This document shows, piece after piece, positions 27,657 through 37,811 of a stretch of DNA of 64,000 nt. The stretch is taken from contig CALUKY010000005.1 in NCBI GenBank assembly GCA_944321345.1, positions 1 to 64,000 on the forward strand. Reading direction: 5' to 3'. The notes under the pieces are model-generated. The model was given only the letters and a program-made list of their open reading frames with translations, was not told the DNA's origin and did no database searches. Within the stretch, counting starts at the first letter, position 1; each line of letters begins with the position of its first letter. The stretch is from an uncultured Paraprevotella sp. (GTDB lineage Bacteria; Bacteroidota; Bacteroidia; Bacteroidales; Bacteroidaceae). A program made the position numbers and the translations under genes.

Positions 27657-29090
27657 TTACAGATTGAAGTTGATACCCATAGAGATACTCATATTGGCAT
27701 TGTTTACAGGCAAGAACTGAGGAGTAATCTTAAAGAACTGGTGATCTGATCCGATAAAGAAGTTAAACTTGTTCGGATGGAAATTGATTAACCAGCCCAA
27801 AGAAGAGCCAAAAGAAGATATGCCATAGTTTACAGAAGCATCAAACCATTCAGTAGGAGCTACATTGGCTGAGAAACGACCTTCAGACCATGAATACTTA
27901 CCCTGAATACGTGTTGAAGACAGGAAACCAAACTTCAGACCTTCATAATAAGGTAAAGTATATAAAGCGCCCAAATTCAAGGTTGCTCCTAAAGCTGTTG
28001 TTCTGCCAGAAGGCTCTCCATCTCTCTGGAAACTGAAATAATCCTCCAAACCTTCGGTCAAATCATCAATCTGATTTTCCAGACTGTTTGGTTTTTCGTT
28101 TCCGAACTCATCTTCAGAATCATATGGGACATTCTTGAAGCCATTGAAGGTCCATGGCTCCATGCTCATTACTCCACGTGTATTATTACCCCAAGAAATA
28201 AAACCTAAATCCAACAAAGAAGCTGAAAATTGCAGATCTTCACGGAATTGATAAGTAGCGCCCAAATCAATAGCCATACCAAAACCACCTAATCCAGGAG
28301 ACTCGACTTCAAGGTCTGAATAATTAATGCTATTCGCCTGTTCTGGCTCGTAGTCACTAGGATCCTTACTTTCTGCATTTGTCGGTACGTTCAATCCTTT
28401 CATTGCCAGATTCATCGTTCCTGTTCCCTGAACTTTCCACTGTTCATCCGTCAGTTCTACATCCATCTGATCAATCATGGCACTCACATTATAGGCTCCC
28501 AAAAGGAACTTCAGTTTTCCACCAACACGCCATTGCTCATTGATATCCCGAGAATGGCCTAAAGCCAGTTCTACATAAGCTTTTGAAGACAAACCGATGT
28601 TTTCGATATGATAAACCGTATTATCACCCTTACCAGCGACCTTCATAAACTCAAATAACTCATAAGGCATGGTTGCAGATAAATTGGTACGCAGATTAAT
28701 ACCGATAGTATTATAGCCACCGAACTTACTGAATCCCATGGAAAAGATTCCATAATTAAAATCTACCCCCAAACGATTATTCTGATTGATCCCCCCCAGG
28801 AAATCAGAATAAGAAACAGATTCATTGAGGAATGTTGTCAGATTACCGTCCGGAGTCTTATACAAGAAATTAGAAACTCCGACATTACCAGACATTCCGA
28901 CATTAATATTACCCAAGAACGGAAAGCTTACAAACCCTTGACGATCCGGACCAAAAGCCGGATTCATTACATGTCTGTATTCATATCCTTCCAGGAAATA
29001 ACCGGAACGCAAAGCCTGTTGAGCAAAAGCAGCAGTAGGTGCACACAAAAGAGCACCGGCCAAAAAACCATATATTTTATTTTTTTTCAT
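27657..29090 (-). CDS. DUF5723-family outer-membrane barrel protein
   Basis: A 477-residue exported protein with a signal peptide (MKKNKIYGFLAGALLCAPTAAFAQ, cleavage after AFA). The mature part has alternating aromatic/glycine beta strands throughout and ends in a typical C-terminal strand (SISMGINFNL), consistent with an outer-membrane beta-barrel of the DUF5723/PorV-like type. MNPAFGPDRQGFVSFPFLGN near the mature start is the region I recognise from DUF5723. The function is unknown. It follows the 607-residue lipoprotein by 36 bases, so the two probably form one envelope unit. Confidence 0.75.
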   Translation of the reverse strand: MKKNKIYGFLAGALLCAPTAAFAQQALRSGYFLEGYEYRHVMNPAFGPDRQGFVSFPFLGNINVGMSGNVGVSNFLYKTPDGNLTTFLNESVSYSDFLGGINQNNRLGVDFNYGIFSMGFSKFGGYNTIGINLRTNLSATMPYELFEFMKVAGKGDNTVYHIENIGLSSKAYVELALGHSRDINEQWRVGGKLKFLLGAYNVSAMIDQMDVELTDEQWKVQGTGTMNLAMKGLNVPTNAESKDPSDYEPEQANSINYSDLEVESPGLGGFGMAIDLGATYQFREDLQFSASLLDLGFISWGNNTRGVMSMEPWTFNGFKNVPYDSEDEFGNEKPNSLENQIDDLTEGLEDYFSFQRDGEPSGRTTALGATLNLGALYTLPYYEGLKFGFLSSTRIQGKYSWSEGRFSANVAPTEWFDASVNYGISSFGSSLGWLINFHPNKFNFFIGSDHQFFKITPQFLPVNNANMSISMGINFNL

Positions 29091-29126
29091 TTGTCCTGAT
29101 CTTTAAATTTAAAACACACATCATCA

Positions 29127-30950
29127 TTAATTCAAATCCAAAGTGACTCCACCCTTGATTCGCAATTTCAAATCATCCAATTTTAAAGTTTGGTTAGCAT
29201 TAAGAGTCTTTGAATTCCATTCATTGTCCGTCTGATCTGGATTTTCCTCCATGAAAGCCTTTCCATCCAAACGCAAAACCAGACCGTCCAGATTTTTAAT
29301 GCGTGTTCCATCATTCTTACTCAAATTAAACACTAAAGTTTTAGTACTCGGATTTACCTTATCACCTGCCGCAATAAGTCCTTCGGTAGTTACAATGACA
29401 TCACTCATTTCATTACCTGCTGTATCAATTGCAGTGGCAGACAATGTCAGATTCAATGGAATACGGTTTATAGCACTCAAAGAAATCTCAACTTCTTTCA
29501 TTTCGAAGTCTTCGATATCTTCACTCCATCCGTTGATTGTATCTTTGTAAACAATACTGAATTCCTTTCCGAATTCCAAAGGTGCATTCATATCATAATC
29601 AGTTGTGACATTATTTTTTACACCCAGATCCAAAGTATAGAAGTTCTGCAAAACTTTAGCTTCAATACTTTCAACTTTTATCAAATCAGGAATTGACTGG
29701 ATCAAATCAGGCAAATCTTCAACCTTTACCCAATCATAACCTTCAGGTACATTCTCATTTAATGGAGAAATACACAGCAAATTATCTGAATTCGCCTTCA
29801 AACGAATCGTTTTATCATTATCCTCAGAAAGAGCTGTTCCGATTTTTACTTCTTTCAAGCTGTTTCCTTCTTTATAAGAATGCAATACGGCCTGGAAATT
29901 TACATCCACTTCTGCTCCATTTTTAACACGCAACAAAACTTGTGGATTTGTCAAATCGGCATTTACATCATTATCATTCAAAAAGTCCGGAAGGCTCTCA
30001 ATCTTCACATCAGAAACTGTGAAATCGATCTCTGGATCTACTTTTGCACATACACGTCCTAAAATCATTTCATCTGATTCAACCGTACTAACAAGATTAA
30101 AATCAGCTTTATTACTTCCTACAGGGAAATCATTTTCTTTCAGAAAGACATCACCGTCAACAGGAATACTAATATTAAAAACAATCTTTCTTGTTTTCGG
30201 ATCAAATCCTTCTCCTGATGGTATATCTATACCTTCAGATGCTTTGAAATAAATTCTAGAAAGAGAAACGTTCCATTTTCCTCCAGACGGTAACAAATGA
30301 ATATTCTTTTTCAATATCATCACAGTCCCGTCATCATTCAATTTAAAACAACTTAAAGTATTTGGATCTGTCAAAGTAACTCTCAGATAATCAGGGAAAG
30401 TAAAAGTCATACCCTCTTTTAACCAGACTCCATTTGTGTTCCCTTTTATATTTAAATTCAGAGTCACCTCATTATTACGGATATCATCTGCAAATTCCAA
30501 ATCCACAACATCACTCGGAACTTCTTCATTTTCATTTCTCAACTTCCATTCCGGATTCAAGTCTTCAATAGGCAATGGACTGGTTTCTCCATTCACAAGC
30601 ATAGATCTTGTAAATGTCAACAAATTAGACTCGTTTGGCTCTGAGTCTGAACTCGCAACAGTCACATCACTCACCTCTACAGTTGAGTAAGTAGGCTCTC
30701 CATTTACACGAAGTACGAAATCACCATTTTCCAAAGTATCCAAATCGGAGGTTTCGTAATCTACATCAAACAAATCATTCAAAGTAATTTCCTCCGATGA
30801 GTTTCCCGGAGTGGTCAAGTCTCCTCCAACCGTAACCGTCATGTCAATGTCCTTAGACAAATCGTAGGAATTATCAACACAAGCTGAGGTGATTCCTAAA
30901 GCAGATAGCAACAAGCAACCAACTGTTCCTTTTTTCATTTTTTGTTTCAT
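29127..30950 (-). CDS. Large lipoprotein of unknown function
   Basis: A 607-residue protein with an N-terminal signal and lipobox (LLLSALGITSAC, Cys 24). The mature chain is acidic (many Asp/Asn), with a repeated pattern of beta-rich segments of ~150 residues (examples DLEFADDIRNNEVTLNLNIKG and DVIVTTEGLIAAGDKVNPSTK). No catalytic motif is visible. It is probably a surface or periplasm-facing beta-sandwich lipoprotein that works with the barrel protein encoded just downstream. I do not recognise a named family. Confidence 0.7.
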   Translation of the reverse strand: MKQKMKKGTVGCLLLSALGITSACVDNSYDLSKDIDMTVTVGGDLTTPGNSSEEITLNDLFDVDYETSDLDTLENGDFVLRVNGEPTYSTVEVSDVTVASSDSEPNESNLLTFTRSMLVNGETSPLPIEDLNPEWKLRNENEEVPSDVVDLEFADDIRNNEVTLNLNIKGNTNGVWLKEGMTFTFPDYLRVTLTDPNTLSCFKLNDDGTVMILKKNIHLLPSGGKWNVSLSRIYFKASEGIDIPSGEGFDPKTRKIVFNISIPVDGDVFLKENDFPVGSNKADFNLVSTVESDEMILGRVCAKVDPEIDFTVSDVKIESLPDFLNDNDVNADLTNPQVLLRVKNGAEVDVNFQAVLHSYKEGNSLKEVKIGTALSEDNDKTIRLKANSDNLLCISPLNENVPEGYDWVKVEDLPDLIQSIPDLIKVESIEAKVLQNFYTLDLGVKNNVTTDYDMNAPLEFGKEFSIVYKDTINGWSEDIEDFEMKEVEISLSAINRIPLNLTLSATAIDTAGNEMSDVIVTTEGLIAAGDKVNPSTKTLVFNLSKNDGTRIKNLDGLVLRLDGKAFMEENPDQTDNEWNSKTLNANQTLKLDDLKLRIKGGVTLDLN

Positions 30951-31274
30951 AAAATTCTATAATAAAAAACTATTTTAACATATTAATTTTATCCTGAAAG
31001 ATACTATAAATATTCCCCAAACCACTAAATTTCAATCAAAAACGTATTATCCAAATCTGATACTCAGAAAGAATACATCTTAATAAATCTACAAAAACCA
31101 AGACAAAGATAAAGTAAAAAATACAAACAGCAAAAGAGATTTTAAGAAAATAATCAAATACTACGTATTTCCCTTAATATATTAGAGTACATCACAATTA
31201 TTTCTTCTTCTACATTTCTTTTTTGTGTATTTTTACTAACTTTGCAAACAAAGTTTTTAATAAACACTCTATTT
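30951..31274. other. Divergent intergenic region before purL
   Basis: This AT-rich gap lies between the leftward lipoprotein gene and purL. It contains the -7 candidate TAACTTTG at 31237-31244 for purL. I see no riboswitch-like structure and no small gene. Confidence 0.5.
31237..31244 (+). promoter_or_regulatory. -7 box for purL
   Basis: TAACTTTG matches TAnnTTTG. It lies 31 bases before the ATG at 31275, which supports that start over the non-ATG frame extension to 31242. Confidence 0.5.
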
Positions 31275-34200
31275 ATGCCTATTGTATTTTTTAGAACTCC
31301 CAGCAAGAGCGTAATTGCAACAGAATGTGATCATTCGCTCAATCCTGAAGAAATTGAAAAATTGTGTTGGCTTTATGGTGAGGCCAAAGTGGAAGAAGAA
31401 AGCAGTCTGACCGGTTGCTTCGTGGGTCCGCGCCGTGAAATGATTACTCCATGGAGTACAAATGCCGTTGAGATTACTCAAAACATGAGCCTCAGCGGTA
31501 TTTCTCGTATAGAGGAATACTTTCCGGTTGCCGACGAAAATGCCGACTATGACCCTATGCTCCAGCGTATGTACAAAGGGCTGAATCAGGAAATCTTCAA
31601 GATTGACCTGAAACCCGCTCCTATCATGTATATCGACAATCTGGAAGAATACAATGAGCAGGAGGGACTGGCCCTGTCTCCGGAAGAAATTGAATATCTG
31701 CATGATGTAGAAAAACAACTGAGCCGCAAGTTGACTGACTCTGAAGTTTTCGGCTTCGCACAGATCAACTCGGAGCACTGCCGTCACAAGATCTTCGGCG
31801 GAACCTTCATTATCGACGGACAGGAAATGGAATCTTCCCTGTTCCAGATGATCAAGAAAACCACTCAAGAAAACCCACATAAAATTATCTCTGCCTATAA
31901 GGACAATGTGGCTTTCGCACAAGGACCTGTTGTAGAACAGTTCGCTCCGAAAGACCACTCTACTTCTGACTACTTCGTAATCAAAGATATCGAATCTGTC
32001 ATCTCTATCAAGGCAGAAACACATAATTTCCCGACTACCGTAGAGCCGTTCAACGGTGCTTCTACAGGTACCGGTGGTGAAATCCGCGACCGTATGGGTG
32101 GTGGTGTCGGCTGTTGGCCAATCGCCGGAACTGCGGTTTACATGACTTCTTATCCACGTACAGACGAAGGACGTGATTGGGAAAACATTCTCCCGGCACG
32201 CAAATGGCTGTATCAGACTCCGGAACAGATCCTGATCAAAGCATCTAACGGTGCTTCGGATTTCGGCAACAAGTTCGGACAACCCCTGATTACCGGTTCC
32301 GTCCTGACTTTCGAGCATCAGGAGAACAACGAGCGTTACGGTTACGACAAGGTAATCATGCTCGCCGGCGGTGTCGGTTACGGAACCAAGCGCGACTGTC
32401 TGAAAGGCACTCCGCAAAAAGGCAACAAGGTGGTGGTTGTCGGTGGTGACAACTATCGTATCGGACTGGGCGGTGGTTCTGTTTCATCAGTAGATACCGG
32501 ACGTTATTCCTCGGGCATCGAATTGAACGCCGTACAACGTGCTAACCCGGAAATGCAGAAACGTGCCAACAATCTGGTGCGCGCTCTGTGCGAGGAAGAT
32601 GTCAATCCGGTAGTATCCATCCACGACCACGGTTCAGCCGGACACGTAAACTGTCTGTCAGAGTTGGTAGAAGATTGCGGTGGATTGATCGACATGAGCA
32701 AGCTGCCTATCGGTGACAAGACTTTGTCTGCAAAGGAAATCATCGCTAACGAGTCACAGGAGCGTATGGGTCTGCTCATCCAGGAAGAGCATATTGAACA
32801 TGTACGCAAGATTGCCGAGCGCGAGCGTGCCCCAATGTATGTAGTTGGTGAGACTACCGGTGACGCACACTTCGCTTTCCAGCAGGCCGACGGCGTACGT
32901 CCTTTCGATCTGGAAGTATCTCAGATGTTCGGACACAGCCCGAAAACCTATATGAAGGACAACACCGTAGAGCGCACTTACGAAAATGTAACGTACGATG
33001 CGGCTCACCTGAATGAATATGTAACCCGCGTGCTTCAGATGGAGGCTGTAGCTTGCAAAGACTGGTTGACCAACAAAGTAGACCGTTCGGTAACCGGTAA
33101 GGTTGCCCGTCAGCAGTGCCAGGGTGAAATCCAGTTGCCGTTGAGCGATTGTGGTGTCGTTGCACTGGATTACCGCGGAAAGGCTGGTATCGCTACAGCG
33201 ATCGGACATGCTCCGCAAGCTGGTTTGGCTGATCCAGCAGCCGGTTCTGTACTTTCTGTAGCCGAATCTTTGACTAATATTGTATGGGCTCCGCTGACCG
33301 ATGGCCTGGACAGCGTATCACTCTCAGCAAACTGGATGTGGCCATGCCGTTCACAGGAAGGTGAGGATGCCCGTTTATATAAAGGTGTAAAAGCTCTGTC
33401 TGATTTCTGCTGCGCACTGGAAATCAATGTACCTACCGGTAAGGACTCTCTGTCAATGACTCAAAAGTATCCTGACGGCGAGAAGGTAATTTCTCCGGGA
33501 ACCGTAATCGTGAGCGCCGGTGGCGAAGTAAGCGACATCAAGAAAGTAGTTTCTCCTGTTATGGTCAACAAGGAAAAGAGCACATTCTACCACATCGACT
33601 TCAGCTTCGACGAGTTGCATCTGGGCGGTTCAGCCTTCGCACAGTCTCTGAACAAGGTGGGTTCAGATGTTCCAACCTGCCAGAATCCGGAATATTTCCG
33701 TGACGCATTCAACGCCGTACAGACCTTGATCAACAAGGGATTGGTATTGGCTGGTCACGACATTTCAGCCGGTGGTCTGATCACTACCTTGCTCGAAATG
33801 TGCTTCGCCAACACAGAAGGCGGTATGGAAATCAGCCTAGACGGTATCAAAAACGATGATATCGTAAAGATCCTTATGGCCGAGAACCCGGGTGTTGTCG
33901 TACAGATTGCCAATAAGAACAAGTCTGAGTTTAAGAAGATTCTGGAAGACGCCGGCGTAGGTTACGTCAAATTGGGTACTCCAACCGACGAGCGCCTCAT
34001 CCAGGTTTACAAGGACGGTGCTGAATATCAGTTCGGTATCGACTATCTGCGCGACATCTGGTTCAGCACTTCATATTTACTCGACCGTAAGCAGAGCATG
34101 AACGGTTGCGCCAAGGCCCGTTTCGAGAACTACAAGAAGCAGCCTCTGGAAATGGTCTTCAACAAAGACTTTACCGGCAAATTATCACAGTTCGGTTTGA

Positions 34201-34979
34201 ATCCGGATCGCCGCACTCCTTCTGGCATCAAGGCTGCCATCATCCGTGAAAAGGGTACCAACGGTGAGCGCGAAATGGCTTACTCTCTGTACCTGGCCGG
34301 TTTTGATGTGAAAGACGTTATGATGACCGACCTTATCTCTGGAAGAGAAACTCTGGAAGATATCAATATGATTGTATTCTGCGGCGGATTCTCTAACTCA
34401 GACGTATTGGGTTCTGCAAAGGGTTGGGCCGGCGCCTTCCTGTACAACCCGAAAGCCAAGGCCGCCCTTGATAACTTCTATGCACGCGAAGACACTCTTT
34501 CATTGGGTATCTGCAACGGTTGCCAGCTGATGGTGGAATTAAACCTGATCAATCCGGAGTTCAAGAAGAAGGCACATATGTTGCATAATGACTCACACAA
34601 ATTCGAGTCTTCTTACGTCGGCCTGACTATTCCTACCAACCGCAGCGTTATGTTCGGTTCACTCAGTGGCAACAAGTTAGGTATTTGGGTTGCTCACGGA
34701 GAAGGAAAGTTCTCTCTGCCTTACGAAGAGGACAAGTACAACGTAATTGCCAAGTACAGCTACGACGAGTATCCAGGAAATCCGAACGGATCTGATTACA
34801 GCGTAGCCGGCATCTGCAGCGCCGATGGACGTCATCTGGCCATGATGCCTCACTTGGAGCGCGCCATCTTCCCATGGCAGAATGCTTGCTATCCGGCAGA
34901 CCGTCGCAACGACGAAATCACTCCGTGGATGGAGGCCTTCGTCAATGCCCGCAAGTGGATTGAAGCAAACAAGAAATAA
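31275..34979 (+). CDS. purL: Phosphoribosylformylglycinamidine synthase
   Basis: The large single-chain PurL catalyses the fourth step of purine synthesis (FGAR + Gln + ATP to FGAM). It has 1234 residues from ATG 31275. The N-terminal part (MPIVFFRTPSKSV) and linker precede two AIRS-type ATP-binding halves. Examples are KAETHNFPTTVEPFNGASTGTGGEIRD with the ATP/Mg loop, and GHDISAGGLITTLLEMCFANTEGG. The C-terminal glutaminase domain has the nucleophile in SLGICNGCQLM (near residue 1080) and the His/Glu of MMPHLERAIFPWQ. All parts are intact. Confidence 0.97.
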   Translation: MPIVFFRTPSKSVIATECDHSLNPEEIEKLCWLYGEAKVEEESSLTGCFVGPRREMITPWSTNAVEITQNMSLSGISRIEEYFPVADENADYDPMLQRMYKGLNQEIFKIDLKPAPIMYIDNLEEYNEQEGLALSPEEIEYLHDVEKQLSRKLTDSEVFGFAQINSEHCRHKIFGGTFIIDGQEMESSLFQMIKKTTQENPHKIISAYKDNVAFAQGPVVEQFAPKDHSTSDYFVIKDIESVISIKAETHNFPTTVEPFNGASTGTGGEIRDRMGGGVGCWPIAGTAVYMTSYPRTDEGRDWENILPARKWLYQTPEQILIKASNGASDFGNKFGQPLITGSVLTFEHQENNERYGYDKVIMLAGGVGYGTKRDCLKGTPQKGNKVVVVGGDNYRIGLGGGSVSSVDTGRYSSGIELNAVQRANPEMQKRANNLVRALCEEDVNPVVSIHDHGSAGHVNCLSELVEDCGGLIDMSKLPIGDKTLSAKEIIANESQERMGLLIQEEHIEHVRKIAERERAPMYVVGETTGDAHFAFQQADGVRPFDLEVSQMFGHSPKTYMKDNTVERTYENVTYDAAHLNEYVTRVLQMEAVACKDWLTNKVDRSVTGKVARQQCQGEIQLPLSDCGVVALDYRGKAGIATAIGHAPQAGLADPAAGSVLSVAESLTNIVWAPLTDGLDSVSLSANWMWPCRSQEGEDARLYKGVKALSDFCCALEINVPTGKDSLSMTQKYPDGEKVISPGTVIVSAGGEVSDIKKVVSPVMVNKEKSTFYHIDFSFDELHLGGSAFAQSLNKVGSDVPTCQNPEYFRDAFNAVQTLINKGLVLAGHDISAGGLITTLLEMCFANTEGGMEISLDGIKNDDIVKILMAENPGVVVQIANKNKSEFKKILEDAGVGYVKLGTPTDERLIQVYKDGAEYQFGIDYLRDIWFSTSYLLDRKQSMNGCAKARFENYKKQPLEMVFNKDFTGKLSQFGLNPDRRTPSGIKAAIIREKGTNGEREMAYSLYLAGFDVKDVMMTDLISGRETLEDINMIVFCGGFSNSDVLGSAKGWAGAFLYNPKAKAALDNFYAREDTLSLGICNGCQLMVELNLINPEFKKKAHMLHNDSHKFESSYVGLTIPTNRSVMFGSLSGNKLGIWVAHGEGKFSLPYEEDKYNVIAKYSYDEYPGNPNGSDYSVAGICSADGRHLAMMPHLERAIFPWQNACYPADRRNDEITPWMEAFVNARKWIEANKK

Positions 34980-34998
34980 GATTAAAGCGATTCTATAG

Positions 34999-35036
34999 AA
35001 AAGTGCGCCATTCTTTCAAAGATGGCGCACTTTTTG
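34999..35036 (+). terminator. purL terminator
   Basis: A 13-bp stem (34999-35011 with 35022-35034, AAAAGTGCGCCAT and complement) ends in a T-run. It overlaps the next promoter box. Confidence 0.9.
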
Positions 35037-35044
35037 TATCTTTG
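35037..35044 (+). promoter_or_regulatory. -7 box for the chromate transporter genes
   Basis: TATCTTTG matches TAnnTTTG and begins immediately after the purL terminator, 20 bases before the ATG at 35065. Confidence 0.5.
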
Positions 35045-35064
35045 CAACACAAAAAAGAAACAAA

Positions 35065-35610
35065 ATGAATATCTATTGGGAAAGCTTCAAGACTTTTACG
35101 CGCATCGGAATGTTTACAATCGGTGGTGGTTATGCCATGCTCCCACTGATTGAAGCAGATGTCGTAGACAAGAAGCAATGGATCGGTAAAGAAGAGTTTG
35201 TTGATCTGGTAGCCATCGCACAGAGTTGCCCGGGCATTCTGGCCGTAAATATCAGTATATTCCTTGGTTATAAGCTAAAGGGGGTCCCCGGAAGTATCGT
35301 ATGCACTTTGGGAACCGTTCTTCCTTCTTTTCTCATCATTCTGCTCATTGCTCTTTTTTTCCAGACTTTCCGTGAAAATGAAACGGTACAGAGCATCTTT
35401 TTAGGAATCCGCCCCGCCGTAGTAGCGCTGATAGCGGCTCCAACCTTCAAAATGGCCAAAAGCGCCAAAATAGGCTGGACCAACATTTGGATTCCAGTAG
35501 TCAGTGCTTTGCTGATCTGGCAGATGGAAATTTCACCGGTCTATATCATTATTCTGGCCGGTTTATTCGGTTTTTTATATGGAAAATTTGTAGAACAGAA
35601 TGAAAAATAA
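35065..35610 (+). CDS. Chromate transporter, first half (CHR family)
   Basis: A 181-residue membrane protein corresponding to one half of ChrA, the CHR-family anion antiporter that exports chromate in resistant strains. Visible marks are the TRIGMFTIGGGYAMLPLIEADVV start and VAIAQSCPGILAVNISIFLGYKLKG, which is the family's conserved helix region. About five or six membrane helices are present. The short-chain CHR type is encoded as two adjacent half-size genes. The partner starts 4 bases downstream. The natural substrate may be sulfate or another oxyanion. Confidence 0.9.
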   Translation: MNIYWESFKTFTRIGMFTIGGGYAMLPLIEADVVDKKQWIGKEEFVDLVAIAQSCPGILAVNISIFLGYKLKGVPGSIVCTLGTVLPSFLIILLIALFFQTFRENETVQSIFLGIRPAVVALIAAPTFKMAKSAKIGWTNIWIPVVSALLIWQMEISPVYIIILAGLFGFLYGKFVEQNEK

Positions 35611-35613
35611 ACT

Positions 35614-36189
35614 ATGATCGTACTTCTTTTAAAACTGTTTTATACCTTCTTCAAAATAGGCTTGTTCGGATTCGGCGGAGGATATGCCATGATTTCCATG
35701 ATTCAGGGCGAAGTGGTCACACGATATAACTGGCTCACCATGGGACAGTTTACCGATATTGTTGCCATCAGCCAAATGACTCCCGGTCCAATCGGTATCA
35801 ATTCGGCCACATATGTGGGTTATACCAGTCTGGTCAATGCCGGATACAGCCATGCCATGGGAGTTATGGGAAGTGTAACAGCCACTTTTGCCGTGGTATT
35901 GCCCTCGTTTATTCTCATGCTGCTCATCAGTAAGTTTTTACTGAAATTCAAGAATCATCCAGTTGTTGAACATATTTTTCTTGGATTACGACCCGCTGTA
36001 ATCGGTCTGATTGCCGCAGCAGCATTGTTGTTACTGAACCGTGAAAACTTCGGCACCTCAGATACCCCGTGGCAATTCTATATAAGCATCTTTATCTTCG
36101 TCACTACGTTTATCGGTACATATGTTTACAAGATCAATCCGATCCTGCTAATTTGTAGTGCCGGAGTAGCAGGCTTTCTGCTTTTTTAA
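35614..36189 (+). CDS. Chromate transporter, second half (CHR family)
   Basis: A 191-residue homolog of the preceding gene, with the matching FKIGLFGFGGGYAMISMIQGEVV and VAISQMTPGPIGINSATYVGY segments and about six membrane helices. The two halves would pair with opposite orientation in the membrane, as in other short-chain CHR pairs. They are co-transcribed, with 3 bases between stop and start. The pair ends at the terminator near 36248-36286. Confidence 0.9.
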   Translation: MIVLLLKLFYTFFKIGLFGFGGGYAMISMIQGEVVTRYNWLTMGQFTDIVAISQMTPGPIGINSATYVGYTSLVNAGYSHAMGVMGSVTATFAVVLPSFILMLLISKFLLKFKNHPVVEHIFLGLRPAVIGLIAAAALLLLNRENFGTSDTPWQFYISIFIFVTTFIGTYVYKINPILLICSAGVAGFLLF

Positions 36190-36247
36190 AGAAAAGAAGA
36201 TTCCAACGTTTTGCATTTTACAGACAAAAGAAGTTCAAGAAATATTC

Positions 36248-36286
36248 AAAAACTCCGTTCCATTATTTCGGTTCGGAGTTTTTTTA
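36248..36286 (+). terminator. Terminator after the chromate transporter pair
   Basis: AAAAACTCCG pairs with CGGAGTTTTT (36248-36257 with 36274-36283), followed by T's. The sialidase -7 box follows at once. Confidence 0.8.
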
Positions 36287-36289
36287 TTG

Positions 36290-36297
36290 TATATTTG
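36290..36297 (+). promoter_or_regulatory. -7 box for sialidase
   Basis: TATATTTG matches TAnnTTTG, 31 bases before the ATG at 36328. Confidence 0.5.
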
Positions 36298-36327
36298 TTC
36301 ATCATTCACTATTATTTATTACATCTG

Positions 36328-37608
36328 ATGAAATCTAGACTCTTACTTTCTGCTTTTCTGTCGGGAACGCTTACGTTCTCTCTCCAAGCATTCAATCCGG
36401 AAAACCTTTGCCATGAAGAAATCATGGCACAAGATCTAAAACAACATACAGACACTCATTCCGTCTGCCTGTTCCACACTCCTGACGCCAAAGGGATTCC
36501 CTATCGCATTCCAGCAATCCTGTCCACTCCTCAAGGACGTCTTATTGCCATGTCGGACTATCGTTATTGCGGCGCAGACATCGGTTTCGGACAGATTGAT
36601 ATTGTCGGTAAATATAGCGACGACAATGGAAAAACCTGGTCGGAACAGTTCGATATCGTCAAAGGAAACGGCATCAAGAACGATCCGGCCTGCGGATATG
36701 GAGACGCTGCCACGCTGGCCGACAGCAAGAGCGGCGACATCCTGTTGATGTGTTGCACCGGAAACGTGACTTACTGGAATTCAACCCGTGAAAATCCGCT
36801 GCGCGCGGCACGTCTATACAGTAAGGATGAAGGAAAGACCTGGTCTGCTCCCGAGGATATTACCGAAGATATTTACGGTCTTTTCGACCAACGTGAGCAG
36901 GGCCCCATCAAAAAACTCTTTATCGGTTCGGGCAAGATTTGCCAGTCCAAGCAGATTAAAAAAGGAAAATACAAACGTATCTATGCCGCCTTGTGTACCG
37001 ACGGCGGAAACTATGTGATCTATAGCGACAACTTCGGAAAGGAATGGAAGGTGCTTGGCGATGTAAACCAGTCGCCGGCTCCTAAGGGAGACGAACCGAA
37101 GTGCGAAGAATTGCCTAACGGCGATGTTCTGCTGAGCAGCCGTAAGGGATACGGACGTTTCTACAACATCTACTCTTATAAGAACAAGAAGAAAGCCATC
37201 GGAAGCTGGGGTGAAGTGGTAGCCTCGCACGATTGTCCGGGAGGAATCAAAACCGGAGCCAACGCAACCAATGGCGAAGTCGGTATCTTCAAGGCAATAC
37301 GCAACAGTGACGGAAAAGAAGTGGACCTGATCATCCAGTCACTTCCGGCCGCAGACAAGCGCGCAGAAGTAACCATCTATTACAAGGCCTTAGAAAGCGA
37401 AGCAGATTATGCCACTCCAAAAGACTTGGCCTCTAACTGGGAGGGTTCCTATCTCGTTACCCATTCCGGTTCGGCCTACTCTACTTTCTGTGTCCAGAAA
37501 GACAAGAAAATCGGATTCTTCTACGAAGAGGAACCGGGATATTATAATATGGTATACAAAGCCTTAAGCGTGGAGGATATTACTTCCGGCAAGTATTCCA
37601 TGAAGTAA
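36328..37608 (+). CDS. Exo-alpha-sialidase (neuraminidase)
   Basis: A 426-residue GH33-type sialidase, expected to release terminal sialic acid from host glycans. The start at ATG 36328 gives a signal peptide (MKSRLLLSAFLSGTLTFSLQAF). Family marks are YRIP near residue 59 (variant of FRIP) and three Asp-boxes: SDDNGKTW (~97), SKDEGKTW (~165) and SDNFGKEW (~233). The beta-propeller fold is complete. The frame opens earlier at 36211, but that would cross a terminator and the promoter. No nan genes are adjacent, so it stands alone. Confidence 0.9.
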   Translation: MKSRLLLSAFLSGTLTFSLQAFNPENLCHEEIMAQDLKQHTDTHSVCLFHTPDAKGIPYRIPAILSTPQGRLIAMSDYRYCGADIGFGQIDIVGKYSDDNGKTWSEQFDIVKGNGIKNDPACGYGDAATLADSKSGDILLMCCTGNVTYWNSTRENPLRAARLYSKDEGKTWSAPEDITEDIYGLFDQREQGPIKKLFIGSGKICQSKQIKKGKYKRIYAALCTDGGNYVIYSDNFGKEWKVLGDVNQSPAPKGDEPKCEELPNGDVLLSSRKGYGRFYNIYSYKNKKKAIGSWGEVVASHDCPGGIKTGANATNGEVGIFKAIRNSDGKEVDLIIQSLPAADKRAEVTIYYKALESEADYATPKDLASNWEGSYLVTHSGSAYSTFCVQKDKKIGFFYEEEPGYYNMVYKALSVEDITSGKYSMK

Positions 37609-37811
37609 TTCTGCCCAAGAGAAATACGGAAACCCGCAAAAAGCAAGGGAAATACTCATTTCTGCCGGTTGCAACAGTCGGAATGTACTGACAAACACCT
37701 GCATGCATGAGACCTAATTTAGGGAAAGAAGACAACAGGAAGCTGTAACCGGACCATGCAAAAGAGCATTGAAGAAACATTTCCCTCCCCAAGGTTCCCC
37801 GCAATGAAACA

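Noticed and set aside
31269-32417. 382-codon open frame on the minus strand within purL
   Set aside because: It lies fully antisense to an intact purL with normal motifs. Its long length follows from the codon bias of purL; no start context or family feature was found.
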